Shown here: positions 49,175 to 58,351 of the stretch, in pieces
Numbering within the stretch: the stretch's first letter is position 1
How the letters are laid out: each line of letters starts with the position of its first letter
NCBI RefSeq assembly: GCF_022095675.1
Contig: NZ_JAHYSG010000019.1
Span: 75,018 to 139,017, forward strand
Length of the DNA stretch: 64,000 nt
Reading direction: 5' to 3'
From: Dactylosporangium sp. AC04546
GTDB taxonomy: Bacteria > Actinomycetota > Actinomycetes > Mycobacteriales > Micromonosporaceae
Notes under the pieces: generated by a model
What the model saw: the letters and a program-made list of their open reading frames with translations, nothing else
Databases searched by the model: none
Told to the model about the DNA's origin: nothing
Position numbers and translations under genes: made by a program

Positions 49175-50097
49175 ACCGGGACGCACCCGCGTGGGCGCTC
49201 ACCGCCGCGACCCGGCTCCTGCCGGCGACCCGGCGCGACTGGGGCGCGGCGATGTCGGCCGAGCTGGCCGGGGTCGAGGGCCGGCCGGACCGCCGGCGGT
49301 TCGCCGCCGGCTGCGTGGCCGCGATCGTCACGCGGCCCGCGGTGCTGCTCCGGGCCGGGTACCTGCTGGCCCCGGTCGCCGTGGTGGCGTACGTCGTGCG
49401 GTGGAGCGCGACGATCGGCGAGCCGCCGCGGCGATGGGGCGTGGTCGCGTTGGTCGCCGTGCTGGCGCTCGTCATGGAGCTCGGCGTGGTCGGCCCGCTG
49501 GGCCCGGTGGGCGGCGGCCGAGCCGCGCGGCTCGTGCGCGTCACCGGCTACGCCCTGGTCGGCGTGCTCGCCGTCGAGGCCGTGCTGTTCCTGGCCGGCC
49601 GCACGGGCCCCGACCTGGCGGGCGTGCCCGTCTTCGGCGTCATGTTCGCCGGCTACCTGGCCGCCGGGCAGGCCCTGACGGCACACCGCTCGACCGCCAC
49701 GCCCCGCGCCCTGCTCACGGGCGCTGCGGCCGGCACCGCCGCCGCGGCCGCGTGGACCGCCGCCGCGCTGCTGGCGCCACCGATCCCGCCCGGCCCCTGG
49801 CTGGCGATCCTGCTGATCGCCGCAGGCATGGCCGCCGCCGGCCGGATCGGCGGACGGGCGGCCGCACTGGGCGCCGGCACCACGGCGGCGCTGCTGATCC
49901 TCAACCTGGTGACCGCGGCGTCGGTCCTCGCCCCGGCCTGGCTCATCCCCCACCTGGCCCCGCCGGCGCTCGCCCCGGCCACGCAGCTCGCCGAGAGCCG
50001 CATCGAACTGCCGGACCCGTACCTGTGGCTGCTCCTGCTCGGCTGGTTCGTCGCCCTCGCACAATGGGTGGCGGCCACCCCGCGCCGCGCACGGTGA
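49171..50097 (+). CDS. Membrane protein paired with PadR regulator
   Basis: 308 residues with an N-terminal soluble helix (LLPATRRDWGAAMSAELAGV, the pattern typical of proteins that follow PadR genes) and about seven to eight membrane helices. No transport signature is recognised. GTG 49171 is coupled to the PadR stop. Function unknown. Confidence 0.85.
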   Translation: MNRDAPAWALTAATRLLPATRRDWGAAMSAELAGVEGRPDRRRFAAGCVAAIVTRPAVLLRAGYLLAPVAVVAYVVRWSATIGEPPRRWGVVALVAVLALVMELGVVGPLGPVGGGRAARLVRVTGYALVGVLAVEAVLFLAGRTGPDLAGVPVFGVMFAGYLAAGQALTAHRSTATPRALLTGAAAGTAAAAAWTAAALLAPPIPPGPWLAILLIAAGMAAAGRIGGRAAALGAGTTAALLILNLVTAASVLAPAWLIPHLAPPALAPATQLAESRIELPDPYLWLLLLGWFVALAQWVAATPRRAR

Positions 50098-50103
50098 CCG
50101 CCC

Positions 50104-51753
50104 CTATTCGAGGGAACGCAGCGGCGGCGGGATCGGCCCGGTCGTGTGCCGCACCTCACGGACCACCGAGTGGACGAGGCCGTCGACCCGGTCCGGCGTG
50201 AGGTGCACGACCTGGTCGGCGTGGACCTCCTCGCCCAGCATGAGCGCGGCCGGGATGGCGTCGCCGGGGGCGACCAGGACCACCGGCACCGCGCCCACCT
50301 CCAGCAGCTCGGACACGGTGGCGATCTCGTGCGGGTGCGGCGGGGTGTCGGCGCTGAGCGCCAGGATCGTGTGGGCGGGCAGCCGCATGCGCAGGCAGGT
50401 GATCAGCTGGCCGGCGCCGGACGGCGGGTCCGGTTCGAAGACGACGACGAGCTCGTGCCGGGTCGCCAGCGCCGCCAGGGCCGAGATGACGTCGCCGAAC
50501 TGGGAGCGGGTCTGCCGGCCCGACAGTGACACGACGGTCAGGGCGGCGTCGGGCGGGGCGGGCGTGGGCACCGGGAAGTGCATCGCGGCGCTGAGCCAGC
50601 GCCGGCTGGCGTGCAGCTTGCCGGCGCTGGCGACCGCGCCGCCGGCGAGCAGCATGAGGGCGATGGTGTACGAGCGGTCGATGCCGTACACGCCGATCAC
50701 GAGCAGCGCCGGGAGCATGGCGATAGCGGTGCCCATGGCGCTGACCGCGCCGTAGGTGGCGCCCGCGTGGCGGGCCGGTGCCGCCCGGCCGATGAGGGAG
50801 CATGCGGTACCCCAGGCGACCCCGATGCCGACCGCCACCCCGGCGAGGGCGGGCGCGGCGACGCCGGCCAGCGGCGGGTGGAACGCGAGCAGCAACAGCA
50901 GCGGCGCGACGGCGGCCCAACAGCCGCGCAGCACGGCCATCGGGTCGTGACGCCGGGTCAGCCAGCCGCTGAGCGCGGCCGCGGCCGCGCTCAGGGCTAC
51001 GGCGACGCCGGTGGCGACGATGGCGTCGGACCGGCTCAGCCCGTAGGCGTTGGTCAGGTACGACGGCATCGTGAGGTCGAGCGCGGTGATGCCGCCGCCG
51101 GACACGCCGAACCAGACGGCCAGGTGCCGGGTGGCCGGGGCCCGGATGAGTGCGAGCGCCGCCGGGTGCCGGCCCGGCGGCGCGGACCGGTCGACGTCGC
51201 CGCGCAGCAGCCACAGCGCGAGCAACGCGTACCCGAGCAGGGTCCCCGCGAGGATCCGCAGGCTGACCTCGGACGTGGCGACCGGCAGCACCCGCGACGC
51301 GATCCCCACCGCCGTGGCGAAACACATGGCGGCCGCGAAGAGGCTCATCGCCGGGCCGCGCCGGCCCGGCGGGAAGGCGCGGATGATCGCCCCGACGCCG
51401 GCCGGGAACGCGGCGCACGCCAGCCCCACCGCGCACGCGACGCCGACCAGCGCGAGCACAGAGTGGGCGAGTTCGAGCGCGAGCACCGTCAGCGCCGCGA
51501 CGACGCTGACGGCGGGCACGACGACGTGGGCGCCGAACCGGTCGGCGAACATCCCGGCCGGGATGCGGGCCAGCACGCCGACCACCACGGGGATGGTGCC
51601 CAGCAGCGCCCACTCTCCGGAGGTGAAGTCGTAGCGGTGGCCGATGTGCAGCCCGAACGGTCCGACCAGCGTCCACGTCAGGTACAACAGACCGAGCCCG
51701 GAGACGGTGACGACGAGCGTCCGGAGGGGGCGCGGCCCGGCCAGCATGCCCAT
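50104..51753 (-). CDS. MFS transporter with a C-terminal soluble domain
   Basis: 549 aa. The first 390 residues form an MFS transporter with about 12 helices, the A-motif-like GMFADRFGAH and P-S-Y-L-T-N-A-Y in the middle; it is closest in style to the NarK/nitrate-nitrite branch. Residues 405-549 form a soluble alpha/beta domain (LTVVSLSGRQTRSQFGDVIS, ATVSELLEVGAVPVVLVAP, LMLGEEVHADQVVHLTPDRV) resembling the amino-acid-kinase (carbamate-kinase-like) fold. ATG 51753; ATG 51745 region is an alternative. Confidence 0.85.
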   Translation of the reverse strand: MGMLAGPRPLRTLVVTVSGLGLLYLTWTLVGPFGLHIGHRYDFTSGEWALLGTIPVVVGVLARIPAGMFADRFGAHVVVPAVSVVAALTVLALELAHSVLALVGVACAVGLACAAFPAGVGAIIRAFPPGRRGPAMSLFAAAMCFATAVGIASRVLPVATSEVSLRILAGTLLGYALLALWLLRGDVDRSAPPGRHPAALALIRAPATRHLAVWFGVSGGGITALDLTMPSYLTNAYGLSRSDAIVATGVAVALSAAAAALSGWLTRRHDPMAVLRGCWAAVAPLLLLLAFHPPLAGVAAPALAGVAVGIGVAWGTACSLIGRAAPARHAGATYGAVSAMGTAIAMLPALLVIGVYGIDRSYTIALMLLAGGAVASAGKLHASRRWLSAAMHFPVPTPAPPDAALTVVSLSGRQTRSQFGDVISALAALATRHELVVVFEPDPPSGAGQLITCLRMRLPAHTILALSADTPPHPHEIATVSELLEVGAVPVVLVAPGDAIPAALMLGEEVHADQVVHLTPDRVDGLVHSVVREVRHTTGPIPPPLRSLE

Positions 51754-51837
51754 TCAACGAACCTGTGGGCGAGTGGTGACGGCCGGTGTGATGACCATCA
51801 CCCGGAGCGCTCAACTCGGCCGCACCGGCCGCGGTTG

Positions 51838-52791
51838 CTAGGGTACCGGCTCCCCGGCGACCAGGCGGACGGTGAAGGCGGCGCCGGCGAACTCCAGCGC
51901 GACGTGCGCGCAGACCTGGTGGGCGATCCACAGGCCCAGGCCGCCGAGCGTCGCGCCGGTCGGGCGGAGGCCGACGAGCGGGTCCTGCGGGCCGCGGCCC
52001 CGGTCGGTGACGGTGACGACCATGCGCCGCTCGGCGGCCCAGAGCCGTACGTCGACGGGTGCCGCTCCGTGGATCATCGCGTTGGTGACGGCCTCGGTCG
52101 CGGCGAGCGCGAGGCCGTCGAGATCCGCCGGGGACACCTCGGTACCGTGCCCGGCCGCCTCGATCGCCGCCCGGACCGCGACCGGGGCCGGGTCGGTGAA
52201 CGCGAAGCGGGCCGGGGTGTGCTCGAGCGGGTCCTGCCACGCGGAAGCCCGGTCGCGCACGAAGTCGGCCGGCTCCTCGTATCGGCCGCTCGCGCGGTGC
52301 CCGGTGGCCGTGGCGACGTGCGGATGGGTGCGCAGCACCTCATCGACGACGTGGGCCGGGCTGGTGCGGCTGTCGTACGGGCACAGGCCGTACATCGGGA
52401 AGTCGTCGTACGCGTGGTTGGCGATCGCCTCGTAGCGGGCCCACCAGTCCCACGGCACCCCGACGCCGGGGTGCGGGACGTCGCCGGCGATGCGGATCTG
52501 CGCCGCGCCCTCCCGGACGTACTCGGCGAGCATCTCGCGGTGCCGGCCGACGACCGTCGCCGGCTTGCTGTAGTGCTCGCCCCCGTCGATGAACCGCACG
52601 CCGTCGTCCGGGCCGAACACGTCGCGCAGCAGGGCCTGCCGGCACGGCTCGAAGATCGACACGACCGGCTCGCCGGCGTCGAGCCCTTCGGTGAAGAACG
52701 GCGTCACGAGGGCCACGAACTCCTCGTCCGAGCCGTAGAACCCGGCCTCGTGGAAGTGGCCGCGATACCCGGCGGCCGGGCCCGACCTCAT
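51838..52791 (-). CDS. MEDS-domain anti-sigma factor kinase (RsbW-like)
   Basis: 317 residues. N-terminal MEDS sensory domain (HFHEAGFYGSDEEFVALVTP, GEPVVSIFEPCRQALL, GVPWDWWARYEAIANHAY) followed by a HATPase_c_2 kinase domain: N-box LAATEAVTNAMIHG, G1 VTDRGRGP, G2 LGGLGLWIAHQV. It would phosphorylate a STAS-type antagonist and sequester a sigma factor. Its ATG overlaps the stop of the MEDS-STAS gene, which is therefore its likely partner. Confidence 0.9.
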   Translation of the reverse strand: MRSGPAAGYRGHFHEAGFYGSDEEFVALVTPFFTEGLDAGEPVVSIFEPCRQALLRDVFGPDDGVRFIDGGEHYSKPATVVGRHREMLAEYVREGAAQIRIAGDVPHPGVGVPWDWWARYEAIANHAYDDFPMYGLCPYDSRTSPAHVVDEVLRTHPHVATATGHRASGRYEEPADFVRDRASAWQDPLEHTPARFAFTDPAPVAVRAAIEAAGHGTEVSPADLDGLALAATEAVTNAMIHGAAPVDVRLWAAERRMVVTVTDRGRGPQDPLVGLRPTGATLGGLGLWIAHQVCAHVALEFAGAAFTVRLVAGEPVP

Positions 52792-53627
52792 CGCCCGCCC
52801 CCGTTCCGACCCTCCGCGACCAGCTCCAACACGAATGCCAGGTGCGCGGACGCACCGATGACCCGCACCTCGGGCGCCCGCGCCAGGGCCGCAACCGTCG
52901 CGACGTCGGCGAACGCCAGCCCGGACACGTCGACGTGCAGCGGGCCGTCGCCGGGCACGTCGGCGGACAGCCCGTCGAGCACGGCAGCGAACGCGGCGCC
53001 GGTCGCGAGGTCCGACTCCCCGGTCACGACCAGCCCGCGCGGCTCGCTGGTGTGCCGCAGCCGCAGCTGGACGCTCAGCACGCCGTCGCCCGGCAGGATC
53101 GTGCCCGGGTGCGAGGCACCGCACTCGCGCAGCCACTCGGGCGGGAAGATGGTGGTGTCGTACAGGCAGACGCCGCGCACGTAGCCGCCGGCGTACACCC
53201 GGTTCGCCTGCGCCTCGTACCAGGCCAGCCGGCTCACCCCGGCGACCGGCCCGGCCGCCCAGCTCATGTCGCTGATCATGCACAGCCCGGGGTAGCCGGC
53301 CGCGCGGGTCTCGCCGATCTCGGCGCGCCAGCCGTCGATCATGCCGTCGGGCTCGAACGCGCCCGTGATCAGGTACGTCTCCTCGGCGGCGCGGAAGACG
53401 AGCTGCCCGGTGTCGCGCGCGGCGGCGGTCCGCGGGTCGGCGGCCCGCAGCGCCTCGACGACCTCGTCGGAGGACAGCTGGTTGGTATAGCAGATCACCC
53501 GCTCGGCCGCGCCGAGCGCGGACAGCGCGAGGTCACGGACGATGCCGAGCTGCTGCTCGCGGCTCGCATAGCCCACGCACAGGTGGTCGCCGGCGGCGAA
53601 CCCGTCGACCGTCACACTGCCTGTCAC
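52788..53627 (-). CDS. MEDS-STAS anti-sigma factor antagonist
   Basis: 279 residues. An N-terminal MEDS domain (GDHLCVGYASREQQLGIVRD, AERVICYTNQLSSDEVVEAL, SDMSWAAGPVAGVSRLAWYE) and a C-terminal STAS domain (LVVTGESDLATGAAF, PLHVDVSGLAFADVATV); the Ser in VSGLAFADV sits where the phosphorylated Ser of SpoIIAA-like proteins lies. GTG 53627 chosen; GTG 53612 region is also possible. With the next gene it forms a partner-switching pair, both carrying the same sensor. Confidence 0.9.
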   Translation of the reverse strand: MTGSVTVDGFAAGDHLCVGYASREQQLGIVRDLALSALGAAERVICYTNQLSSDEVVEALRAADPRTAAARDTGQLVFRAAEETYLITGAFEPDGMIDGWRAEIGETRAAGYPGLCMISDMSWAAGPVAGVSRLAWYEAQANRVYAGGYVRGVCLYDTTIFPPEWLRECGASHPGTILPGDGVLSVQLRLRHTSEPRGLVVTGESDLATGAAFAAVLDGLSADVPGDGPLHVDVSGLAFADVATVAALARAPEVRVIGASAHLAFVLELVAEGRNGGGR

Positions 53628-53729
53628 GCCGACCACTGTAGTTGCCGTTCGACAACTGAGCGGGATTCGTCCGACGGACAGGCGACAGCAGCCTTGATCA
53701 CCGCGGGCGCGGGTCCGCACAATCCGCCC

Positions 53730-54143
53730 GTGGAAGAGGGTATCGACGTCGAGCAGGGCAAGAAGCAGAGCAGCTGGTTCAGCGGGACGCCGTCCTGCGA
53801 CCTGGGCGGCTGCGACGGGTGTGACGGCTGTGACGGGTGTGACTGCAACCCGTTCATGCTCAGCTCGCTGCTGCTCGGCGCGATCGCGCTGACCCGCCCG
53901 GGCCGTCCGCCGCGCCGCTCGGCCAGCGGGCCGGGGCGGGCCGGCATGGTGGCGATCCGGGGGTACCAGCGGTTCCTGTCACCGCACCTGCCGACCCGCT
54001 GCCGGCAGACCCCGACGTGCAGCAGCTACGGGCTGGAGGCGGTCCGCCGCTACGGCCTGGTGACCGGCTCGCGGCTCACCGCCGCCCGCATCCGCCGCTG
54101 CAACGCGTCGACCCCGCGCGGCACCCACGACCCGGTGCCGTAG
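53730..54143 (+). CDS. yidD: Membrane-insertion factor YidD with Cys-rich N-terminal extension
   Basis: The C-terminal 75 residues are YidD: VAIRGYQRFLSPHLPTRCRQ, TPTCSSYGLEAVRRYG, LTAARIRRC. YidD assists YidC/Sec membrane-protein insertion. In front is an unusual 60-residue extension with a repeated CDGCDGCDGCDC cluster and a hydrophobic MLSSLLLGAIAL segment. GTG 53730 seems leaderless. The last 94 bp overlap the end of the convergent MmpL gene. Confidence 0.85.
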   Translation: MEEGIDVEQGKKQSSWFSGTPSCDLGGCDGCDGCDGCDCNPFMLSSLLLGAIALTRPGRPPRRSASGPGRAGMVAIRGYQRFLSPHLPTRCRQTPTCSSYGLEAVRRYGLVTGSRLTAARIRRCNASTPRGTHDPVP

Positions 54144-56287
54144 TCCGGCGGCGGCTCGTCGACCGGCGGGCCGGCCTTCGAGCCCAGGACGCTCAGCAGC
54201 GCCGGGGCGAGCAGCGACCGCACGACGAACGCGTCGATGAGCACCCCGGCCGACAGCGCGAACGCGAGTTCGTGGAACGGCCGCAGCGGCACGATCCACA
54301 GCAGGCCGAAGCTGACGGCCAGGGTGAACGCGGCCGTGCGGATGGCCCGGGCCGAGTGCGGCAGCGTCATCGCCAGGGCCTCGCGCAGCGGACGTTTCCG
54401 CGCCTCGCGCCAGGCCGGCCCGATGCCGAAGATGTTGTAGTCGGAGCCGAGGGCCACCAGGAGTACCGCTGCCGCAAATGGCACGTAGAAGGTCAGACCG
54501 TCGGCGTCGAGCACGTCCTGGAACAGCCACGTCGTGAGCCCGAGCGTGGCGCCGATGGCCAGCACGCTGCACACCAGCAGGCCCACCGGCGCGACGAGCG
54601 CGCGCAGGAACAGCACCAGGAACAGCAGGTTGGCCAGCAGCGCGGCGATCGCGATGCGGCCGAGGTCGTCGACGGTCTGGTCCACGATCACGTGCGCGAC
54701 CGCGGTGTCGCCGCCGAGGCTCGCGGTCGCGTCGCCGAGGCCGGCCGCGGCGAGCAGGCCGGGCAGCTGCCGCTCCAGCCGGTCGGCGGTGGCCACGGCG
54801 GTCGCGCCGAGCGGCTCGTCGGCCAGGATGACCAGGAACCGGGCGGCGCCGCCGTCCGGGGACTCGAAGACCGGGAGGTGCTCGGGGACGCCGGCGGTAC
54901 CGGGCCCGAGCACCGCGGCGACGCCGGGGACACCGGCGATGGACTGCTGGAGGCGGGCCAGCTCCGCCTTCCGGCCGGCGGCGCCCTCGACCAGCACCTC
55001 CGTCGGCGACAGGATGCCGTCGGCGAAGCCGGCCTCCGCGGCGTCGGCCGCCGTCCGGGTCGGGTTGTCCGCCGGCAGCGCCTCGACGAAGGAGACGCCG
55101 AGCTTGAGGTGCCGCGCCGGCAGCGCGGCGACGATCAGCCCGCCGACGCAGACCAGCAGCAGCGGCAGGGCGAACCAGCGGCGGGTGAGCAGCCGCGACC
55201 ACCAGCGGCCGCGGGCCGTCTCCTGGTGGACCTCCGCCGTGGTGGACCGGAACGCCGCCCGGCCGAGGATGGCGAGGAGGGCCGGGACCAGCGTCACCGC
55301 CACGACCAGGCCGATGAGGATGGCGAGGGCCATGCCCGGGCCGAACGCGCGGAACGCCGGCGAGCCGGCGATGACCAGCACCCCGGTACCGGCGGCGGCG
55401 GTCGCGCCCGCGGTGGCGACGATCGGCGTGAACCGGGCGGTGGCGTGCCGGGCGGCGGCGAGGCGGTGGTCGCCGGCCGCGAGCTGCCGCCGCACGCCGG
55501 CCAGGTAGAACACGACGTAGTCGGTGACGACGCCGAGCAGCAGCGCGACGAGCAGCGGCTGGGTCTCCTGCGGTACCGGCACCCCGAGCCGCACCGCGAG
55601 CGCGCCCCCGACGTGCAGCGTCAGCAGCGTCGCCACCCCGGCGACGGCGAGCGCGACCAGGGGCGCGACCAGCGACCGGAACGCGGCGGCGACGATGAGG
55701 AACACGAACGCGACCGTGATCCCCTCCAGCCACGGCAGCGACGACTGCACCAGCCGGGCCTGCTCGACCCGGGCCGGCACCGAGCCGGTGATCCCGACGA
55801 CCGCGTCGCCCGGGCCGTAGTGCGCGGCGACGAACCGCTCGGCGGCGAGGACCTGGCTCGCGAACGTCACGTCGGGGTCGGTGAACAGCAGCGTCACGAT
55901 CGTCGTGCCGTCCTCGGCCGAGCCGGGGAACAGCCCGAGGGTGTTCATCACCGGCACCGCGGCGCGGATCGGCCCGGCGTCGGTGACCCTGCCCTCGCTG
56001 ACGGACCGGGCCCGCTCCACCGCCTCGGCCTGGACCTGCGGGGAGAGCCCGCCCGGGTCGCGCTGGACCACCGCGGCCCGGCTGAGCAGCGGGAAGCCGA
56101 ACCGCTCGAACGAGCGCAGCTCGCTGCGCACGGCCGGGTTGTCGGTGGCGACCAGCTGCTCGAGGTCGCTGCCGCCCTGGCCGGCGGCGGGGAGGTAGAC
56201 CAATGAGGCGGCGACGGCGGCCGCCCAGGCGGCGACGATCGGCCAGCGCAGGAACACGACGACCCGGGCGTACGCGCGCAGCAGCAT
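54050..56287 (-). CDS. MmpL/RND-family transporter
   Basis: A 745-residue MmpL-type RND exporter with two halves, each a helix followed by an outside domain and five to six helices. Seen: first helix FLRWPIVAAWAAAV, TDYVVFYLAGVRRQL and SDYNIFGIGPAWREA, the D-Y motifs of helices 4 and 10 that carry the proton relay, and LRPFHELAFALSAGVLIDAF. Substrates of this family in actinomycetes are lipids or small lipophilic molecules; nothing nearby identifies one. It overlaps yidD tail to tail. Confidence 0.92.
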   Translation of the reverse strand: MLLRAYARVVVFLRWPIVAAWAAAVAASLVYLPAAGQGGSDLEQLVATDNPAVRSELRSFERFGFPLLSRAAVVQRDPGGLSPQVQAEAVERARSVSEGRVTDAGPIRAAVPVMNTLGLFPGSAEDGTTIVTLLFTDPDVTFASQVLAAERFVAAHYGPGDAVVGITGSVPARVEQARLVQSSLPWLEGITVAFVFLIVAAAFRSLVAPLVALAVAGVATLLTLHVGGALAVRLGVPVPQETQPLLVALLLGVVTDYVVFYLAGVRRQLAAGDHRLAAARHATARFTPIVATAGATAAAGTGVLVIAGSPAFRAFGPGMALAILIGLVVAVTLVPALLAILGRAAFRSTTAEVHQETARGRWWSRLLTRRWFALPLLLVCVGGLIVAALPARHLKLGVSFVEALPADNPTRTAADAAEAGFADGILSPTEVLVEGAAGRKAELARLQQSIAGVPGVAAVLGPGTAGVPEHLPVFESPDGGAARFLVILADEPLGATAVATADRLERQLPGLLAAAGLGDATASLGGDTAVAHVIVDQTVDDLGRIAIAALLANLLFLVLFLRALVAPVGLLVCSVLAIGATLGLTTWLFQDVLDADGLTFYVPFAAAVLLVALGSDYNIFGIGPAWREARKRPLREALAMTLPHSARAIRTAAFTLAVSFGLLWIVPLRPFHELAFALSAGVLIDAFVVRSLLAPALLSVLGSKAGPPVDEPPPDYGTGSWVPRGVDALQRRMRAAVSREPVTRP

Positions 56288-56358
56288 GCTCCGGTGGGTA
56301 CCCCGCGGCCGGATCCGAAAAACGGCGCCGCTCGATCGGTGGAACCTGGCGGACCGGC

Positions 56359-56988
56359 TCAGCGCACGATCTCCACGCCCTGGACGCCGTCAAGCCGGCG
56401 GAGCCGCTCGGCGACGGCGGGCAGTGACGTGAAGTCGTCGGCGCGGGCCATGAGGACGAGCTGCTGGTCCTGCCGGGCGTAGTCGATCCGGAGCACGGCC
56501 GCGGCCGTCAGTGCCCCGGACGCTTCCCGCTCGGCCACGTCGAGCGGGAAGCCCGGGGCCAGCGTCAGCGTCACCCGGATGCGGTGCCGGTCGGGCAGCC
56601 AGTGCGCCTCGGCGAACTTGAACAGCCACAGCGCGGCCAGCGCGACCGCCGTCGCCGCGGCCGCCGCCCAGTACAGCTGCAGCCCGGCGACCAGGCCGAT
56701 CGCCGCGGTCACCCACAGCGACGCGGCGGTGGTCAGGCCGCTGATGGTGACGCCCTCCCGGAGGATGGCACCCGCGCCGAGGAAGCCGATGCCGGTCACC
56801 ACCTGCGCCGCGATGCGCGTGGGGTCGGTGCCGACCTCGTACCCCGCGATCGTGAACAGCGACGCGCCGGCCGCCACGAGCATGTGGGTGCGCAGGCCGG
56901 CCGGCTGCGCGCCCAGCTCCCGCTCCAGCCCCAGCACAGCCCCGAGCAGGATGGCGACCAGCAGCGGCGGGATCACGGTCCACTCCAT
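56359..56988 (-). CDS. MgtC/SapB-family membrane protein
   Basis: 209 residues. N-terminal MgtC domain with about five helices and the family text LLGAVLGLERELGAQPAGLR, THMLVAAGASLFTIAGYE, GIGFLGAGAILREG and GLTTAASLWVTAAIGLVAG. A C-terminal ACT-like domain (IRVTLTLAPGFPLDVAEREA, RLRRLDGVQGVEIVR) follows. The role of MgtC proteins outside pathogens is uncertain. ATG 56988 is preferred; the frame is open to GTG 57012. Confidence 0.9.
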   Translation of the reverse strand: MEWTVIPPLLVAILLGAVLGLERELGAQPAGLRTHMLVAAGASLFTIAGYEVGTDPTRIAAQVVTGIGFLGAGAILREGVTISGLTTAASLWVTAAIGLVAGLQLYWAAAAATAVALAALWLFKFAEAHWLPDRHRIRVTLTLAPGFPLDVAEREASGALTAAAVLRIDYARQDQQLVLMARADDFTSLPAVAERLRRLDGVQGVEIVR

Positions 56989-57057
56989 CGCCACCGCATA
57001 CCGAACCGTCACGCTTCGAAACTTGGATCCGAATTCGGGCTCACTTACCGTCGACGG

Positions 57058-57843
57058 ATGGAAGATCTCGTGCTCGCCGAGCGTCGCGGCCCGGTGCTGG
57101 TGCTGGTGCTGAATCGGCCCGAGCGGCTCAACGCGTGGACGAACGAGCTGGAGGACGCGTACTTCGCCCGCCTCGACGAGGCCGAGGACGACCCTTCGGT
57201 GCGGGCGGTCGTGGTCACCGGGGCGGGCCGGGGCTTCTGCGCCGGCGCTGACCTCGCGGCGCTCGGTGCCATCTCGGACGGTGCCGACGTACCGCCGCGG
57301 CCGCGGCCCCGCACCTTTCCGCTCACGCTGCGCAAGCCGCTGATCGCCGCGATCAACGGCCCGGCCGCCGGCCTCGGCCTGGTGGAGGCGCTGTACTGCG
57401 ACCTGCGCTTCGCGACGCCCGACGCCAAGCTGACGACGTCGTTCGCGCAGCGCGGCCTGATCGCCGAGTACGGCATCGCCTGGCTGCTGCCCCGGCTGGT
57501 CGGGCTGAGCCGGGCCCTGGACCTGCTGCTGTCGGCCCGGGTCGTCTCCGGCGCGGAGGCCCTCACGATGGGCCTCGTCGACCGGGTCGTCGACGCCGGT
57601 GAGCTGCTGGACGCCGCCGTCGCCTACGCGCAGGCACTCGCCGACACCTGCGCGCCGGCGTCGATGGCGACGATCAAGGCGCAGGTGTACGCGGCGCTCG
57701 ACACCGACCTGCCCACCGCGGTCGCCGAGTCGGAGCGGCTCATGGCGGCGTCGTTCACCGGCCCCGACCTGGCCGAGGGCGTGCGCAGCTACCTGGAGCG
57801 CCGCCCGCCGTCGTTCCCGGGCCTGCCGCCTACGGCTCGTTGA
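57058..57843 (+). CDS. Enoyl-CoA hydratase/isomerase family protein
   Basis: 261 residues of the crotonase fold: VLVLNRPERLNAWTNELED, oxyanion-hole segments GRGFCAGADLAAL and AAINGPAAGLGLVEALYCDL, and TTSFAQRGLIAEYGIAWLLP carrying a likely catalytic Glu. It probably acts on acyl-CoA thioesters; the precise reaction is unknown. ATG 57058 has no ribosome site. Its end overlaps the convergent channel gene by 14 bp. Confidence 0.92.
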   Translation: MEDLVLAERRGPVLVLVLNRPERLNAWTNELEDAYFARLDEAEDDPSVRAVVVTGAGRGFCAGADLAALGAISDGADVPPRPRPRTFPLTLRKPLIAAINGPAAGLGLVEALYCDLRFATPDAKLTTSFAQRGLIAEYGIAWLLPRLVGLSRALDLLLSARVVSGAEALTMGLVDRVVDAGELLDAAVAYAQALADTCAPASMATIKAQVYAALDTDLPTAVAESERLMAASFTGPDLAEGVRSYLERRPPSFPGLPPTAR

Positions 57844-58267
57844 GGGGCGCGCCGCGCTCGGACTCCATGCGCTCCAGCATCGTCCGGATCGCCCGCAGGT
57901 GCTGCTTGATCTCCTCCTGCTCCTCGTGGCGGAACGCGTCGTTGTCCACGATGAGCTTGCTCGCGAAGTGCGCGGTGATGAGCGGGATGACGACCAGGAC
58001 CATGATGGAGATCAGCAGCCCGGCGACGATCCGGCCGGGCACCGTGGTCGGGTAGGTGTCGCCGTAGCCGACCGTCGAGGCCGTGACGACCGCCCACCAG
58101 AACGAGTCGCCGATGCTCTTCTCCTCGAAGACGCTGTACAGCGCGCCGCTGATCAGCATCAGGGTGAGGTAGGTCGCCACCGTCGCCTTCACGGAGTTGG
58201 CGATCCAGATCAGCCCGCCGAACACCGCCTTCGCCGCGGCGATCACCGCGGCAAGCATTCCGCGCAT
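57830..58267 (-). CDS. Two-helix potassium channel-like protein
   Basis: 145 residues: two membrane helices flank a pore loop with the K+ selectivity filter TVGYGD (WAVVTASTVGYGDTYPTT), the Ion_trans_2 architecture. A charged coiled C-terminus (RHEEQEEIKQHLRAIRTML) may help tetramer assembly. An additional hydrophobic segment at the N-terminus could be a pre-helix. No regulatory RCK domain. A K+ antiporter system is encoded 34 kb away; no direct link is shown. Confidence 0.92.
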   Translation of the reverse strand: MRGMLAAVIAAAKAVFGGLIWIANSVKATVATYLTLMLISGALYSVFEEKSIGDSFWWAVVTASTVGYGDTYPTTVPGRIVAGLLISIMVLVVIPLITAHFASKLIVDNDAFRHEEQEEIKQHLRAIRTMLERMESERGAPLNEP

Positions 58268-58351
58268 CGAGGTTGGCTCCCGTCCGGCCGCTGTTGTCCC
58301 TGCTTAGCGCCGTAGTATCGCACCCCGGGAGCCCGCCCGACTGTCGGATCT

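Noticed and set aside
50156..52240. A 694-codon minus-strand frame
   Set aside because: Same strand but other frame of the MFS gene; Arg/Pro-rich translation with no motif.
53800..53850. CGACGG/TGTGACGG repeats as a possible CRISPR or tandem-repeat array
   Set aside because: They are short in-frame codon repeats encoding the CDGC cluster; there are no spacers.
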